NCBI RefSeq assembly: GCF_003403095.1
Contig: NZ_CP031555.1
Location: 2,460,001-2,524,000 of the forward strand
Length of the DNA: 64,000 nt
Direction of reading: 5' to 3'
Origin: Thalassospira indica
GTDB taxonomy: Bacteria; Pseudomonadota; Alphaproteobacteria; Rhodospirillales; Thalassospiraceae
A program made the translations under genes and the position numbers. Below, in pieces: positions 62,309-64,000 of this stretch. Numbering within the stretch: position 1 is the stretch's first letter; each line of letters starts with the position of its first letter. Under the pieces are notes generated by a model, which was given only the letters and a program-made list of their open reading frames with translations, ran no database searches and was not told the origin of the DNA.

Positions 62309-64000
62309 CTAACCTTTAGCTTTGCCAAAGCGGTTTTCAAGCCACGGTTTCAATCGTTCCTCGCGGACCTTGCTCGGTGCAAAATCGAGGTTTGCGATGG
62401 TACCGAGACTGTTTTCAACCTCAAACGGAATGGTGGTGTTTGGCCCTTCAATGGTGACTTCGCCCTTGGCACCCTTGGTCACTGGCTCGCTGAGCGACAC
62501 TTTGGTGCCACCGGCTGAAATGTCGATGGTTTGACCACGGATCGATTTTCCGCCAACTTTTACCGTCACTGCAAACTGTGCATCAAAACGTGGGTCTTTG
62601 CGGCGGTTCACCTCCGGAGTGGCCGTGCGAACGATTCGAACAAGACTGGTGCGGAGTTCAGCAATGCTTGCATCGACTTCTTCGGCGATCTTGTTCATGT
62701 CGGCCGCGCGGGTGAGGTTGTCTTGCGCTTCGGAGGCAACATGACCGATCTTTTCGGTCACTTCGTTCGATGCTTCCGCCGTCTGGACAACGTTACGGGC
62801 AATTTCCTGTGTCGCGTCATCCTGTTGACGGACATTGACCGCGACGTTTGATGCAACCTCGTCAACCTTGCGGATGCTTGCTGTCATTTGCTGAACAGCG
62901 GACACCACCGATCCTGTAACATTCTGGATTTCACCAAGTTGACGGGTGATTTCCTCGGTCGATTTTGCTGTCTGGTTGGCCAGATTTTTGACTTCCTGCG
63001 CAACCACGGCAAAACCTTTGCCCGCATCACCGGCACGGGCCGCCTCGATGGTGGCGTTCAGGGCCAGAAGGTTGGTCTGGGCAGCGATGTCGCCAATAAG
63101 TTCTGCGACTTCACCAATGCGATCAACGCTGTCTTTAAGCGACGTCACAGTTTGTTCGGCACTCTGTCCGGCCTGATTGGCTTCAGCGGTAAGGGACGTG
63201 GCTTCCTCGATCTGGCGGCTGATTTCGCGGATCGATGCGGCCAGTTCTTCGGACGCACCAGAAACGGTTTCGGCGTTTGCCAAGGCTTCGTGGGCGGCAG
63301 CCGCAACACTTTCAGAGTTTTCCGACACGCGTTCGGACGAACCGGCCATGTCACCAGCCGCTTCATTCAGGCGCTGCGTTTGGTCAATGATCGACTGAAC
63401 AACCTTTTGCAGTTCTTTCTCGACCGTTTCGGCCAATCCGCGCAAGGCGCCGATACGCTGGGTGTTGGCTTTAGCTTCGTTTTCGTCACGCTCCAGACGG
63501 TTATAGGCCAGTTTCGCATGGAGGGCGCGAATCTGCTGAGTCAGGGACTTGAAGTCCGGCATTTCAGGAAGCGGGATCAGGTAGGAGGAGTCGTTTCTGG
63601 AAATGGCTTCGAAATGGCCTTCCATGACCGCAAGCGGCTTGCGGAATTTACGGATCAACCATGCGCCATAAATAACTGTCAGAATGCCAGCCAACAGGAG
63701 TAGGGCGCTAACAATTGCGACAGTGACAAAGAAGTTAGTACGTGCGTCTTCGACCAGTGTGCCAACGATATTGTTCTGAGCAATGGAAAGGTTGCCGATC
63801 TGTTCGGTCAGGGGATCAATCGTCTGATACAACTCATCCTTGACCAAGGCATCGAGGGCCGCGGTATCTTTGGCGACAAAAATGCCGCGCAGGCGACTGA
63901 TCAGTTCGTCTGCCGGCGGGATAAGATTCTGGACCTGTCGGACGATATCGGCTTCTTCCGGGTCAATGCGGCGCCCGAAATAGATATCAAGGTTGTCCTT
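62309..64000 (-). CDS. Methyl-accepting chemotaxis protein with C-terminal PilZ domain, 5' end cut by window edge
   Basis: At least 563 aa; the frame stays open to the right end of the window, so the N-terminus and first membrane helix are missing. Visible in order: the end of a sensor domain, a membrane helix ([26 protein letters not shown]), a HAMP-like segment, and the MCP signalling domain with the tip [22 protein letters not shown]-terminal PilZ domain follows: RKDPR as the RxxxR motif and DISAGG as DxSxxG. This should bind cyclic di-GMP, linking taxis to that second messenger. Confidence 0.92.
   Translation of the reverse strand, partial: KDNLDIYFGRRIDPEEADIVRQVQNLIPPADELISRLRGIFVAKDTAALDALVKDELYQTIDPLTEQIGNLSIAQNNIVGTLVEDARTNFFVTVAIVSALLLLAGILTVIYGAWLIRKFRKPLAVMEGHFEAISRNDSSYLIPLPEMPDFKSLTQQIRALHAKLAYNRLERDENEAKANTQRIGALRGLAETVEKELQKVVQSIIDQTQRLNEAAGDMAGSSERVSENSESVAAAAHEALANAETVSGASEELAASIREISRQIEEATSLTAEANQAGQSAEQTVTSLKDSVDRIGEVAELIGDIAAQTNLLALNATIEAARAGDAGKGFAVVAQEVKNLANQTAKSTEEITRQLGEIQNVTGSVVSAVQQMTASIRKVDEVASNVAVNVRQQDDATQEIARNVVQTAEASNEVTEKIGHVASEAQDNLTRAADMNKIAEEVDASIAELRTSLVRIVRTATPEVNRRKDPRFDAQFAVTVKVGGKSIRGQTIDISAGGTKVSLSEPVTKGAKGEVTIEGPNTTIPFEVENSLGTIANLDFAPSKVREERLKPWLENRFGKAKG

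Noticed and set aside
1..64000. Mobile elements, prophage, CRISPR arrays or defence islands
   Set aside because: No transposase, integrase, phage structural gene, regularly spaced repeat or typical defence gene was recognised. The tRNA genes show no adjoining integrase or att-like repeat.

Overview
The window looks like a chromosomal segment of a marine alphaproteobacterium of the Rhodospirillales, most likely Thalassospira or a close relative. This is inferred from gene families and protein style, not from a database search: a general L-amino-acid Aap transporter, OlsB/OlsA ornithine-lipid enzymes, DUF1491, a NikK-M-L-Q-O type metal transporter and a PilZ-tailed chemoreceptor. Coding density is high and base composition even. 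I found no insertion sequence, prophage, CRISPR array or toxin-antitoxin pair. Both ends cut genes: pqiA on the left and a chemoreceptor on the right.

Layout. 1-3.2 kb: pqiABC, an envelope lipid-trafficking (MCE) operon, then a large unrecognised protein. 5.2-7.5 kb: a GlxA-type regulator with an MFS transporter. 8.1-11.1 kb: tRNA-Ser, a JmjC-type cupin oxygenase, and olsB-olsA. 11.4-12.2 kb: a CigR-like exported protein and a stand-alone Lrp ligand domain. 12.3-24.0 kb: a nucleotide and nucleoside scavenging region. A periplasmic 5'-nucleotidase and a PsuK-like sugar kinase run leftwards. A BMP-type nucleoside ABC transporter, cytidine deaminase, purine nucleoside phosphorylase, thymidine phosphorylase and a GlpR-like repressor run rightwards. 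24.1-29.3 kb: an orphan MlaF-like ATPase lacking two catalytic residues, then the aapJQMP amino-acid transporter. 29.8-36.6 kb: acetoacetyl-CoA synthetase, moaB, a TSUP permease, a soluble chemoreceptor-like protein with unusual domain order, an internally duplicated membrane protein and an IclR regulator. 36.7-50.5 kb: housekeeping and small conserved genes (msrA, SPOR lipoprotein, TPR protein, DUF4126, thrS, a second MFS, DUF599, M23 peptidase, DUF1491, parvulin, yaaA, ybiB-like, DUF924). 50.6-56.0 kb: a cobalamin riboswitch followed by a K-M-L-Q-O cobalt ECF transporter and an MFS protein with a very histidine-rich tail. 56.2-64 kb: a beta-helix protein, a MerR regulator, an ADP-forming acyl-CoA synthetase/GNAT fusion, a Cys-Asn tRNA unit plus a second tRNA-Asn, and the PilZ chemoreceptor.

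How the parts work together. The clearest modules are the scavenging region (dephosphorylate outside, import, then deaminate or phosphorolyse inside) and the cobalt module (B12-sensing RNA controlling a cobalt importer). The most unusual points are the MlaF-like ATPase with Asn replacing both the catalytic Glu and the switch His, the 52-bp dyad upstream of yaaA, the His-rich MFS at the end of the cobalt operon, and the MCP-tip plus Cache protein without membrane segments. Starts were chosen from ribosome-binding sites where possible, and many are upstream-trimmed compared with the longest open frame.
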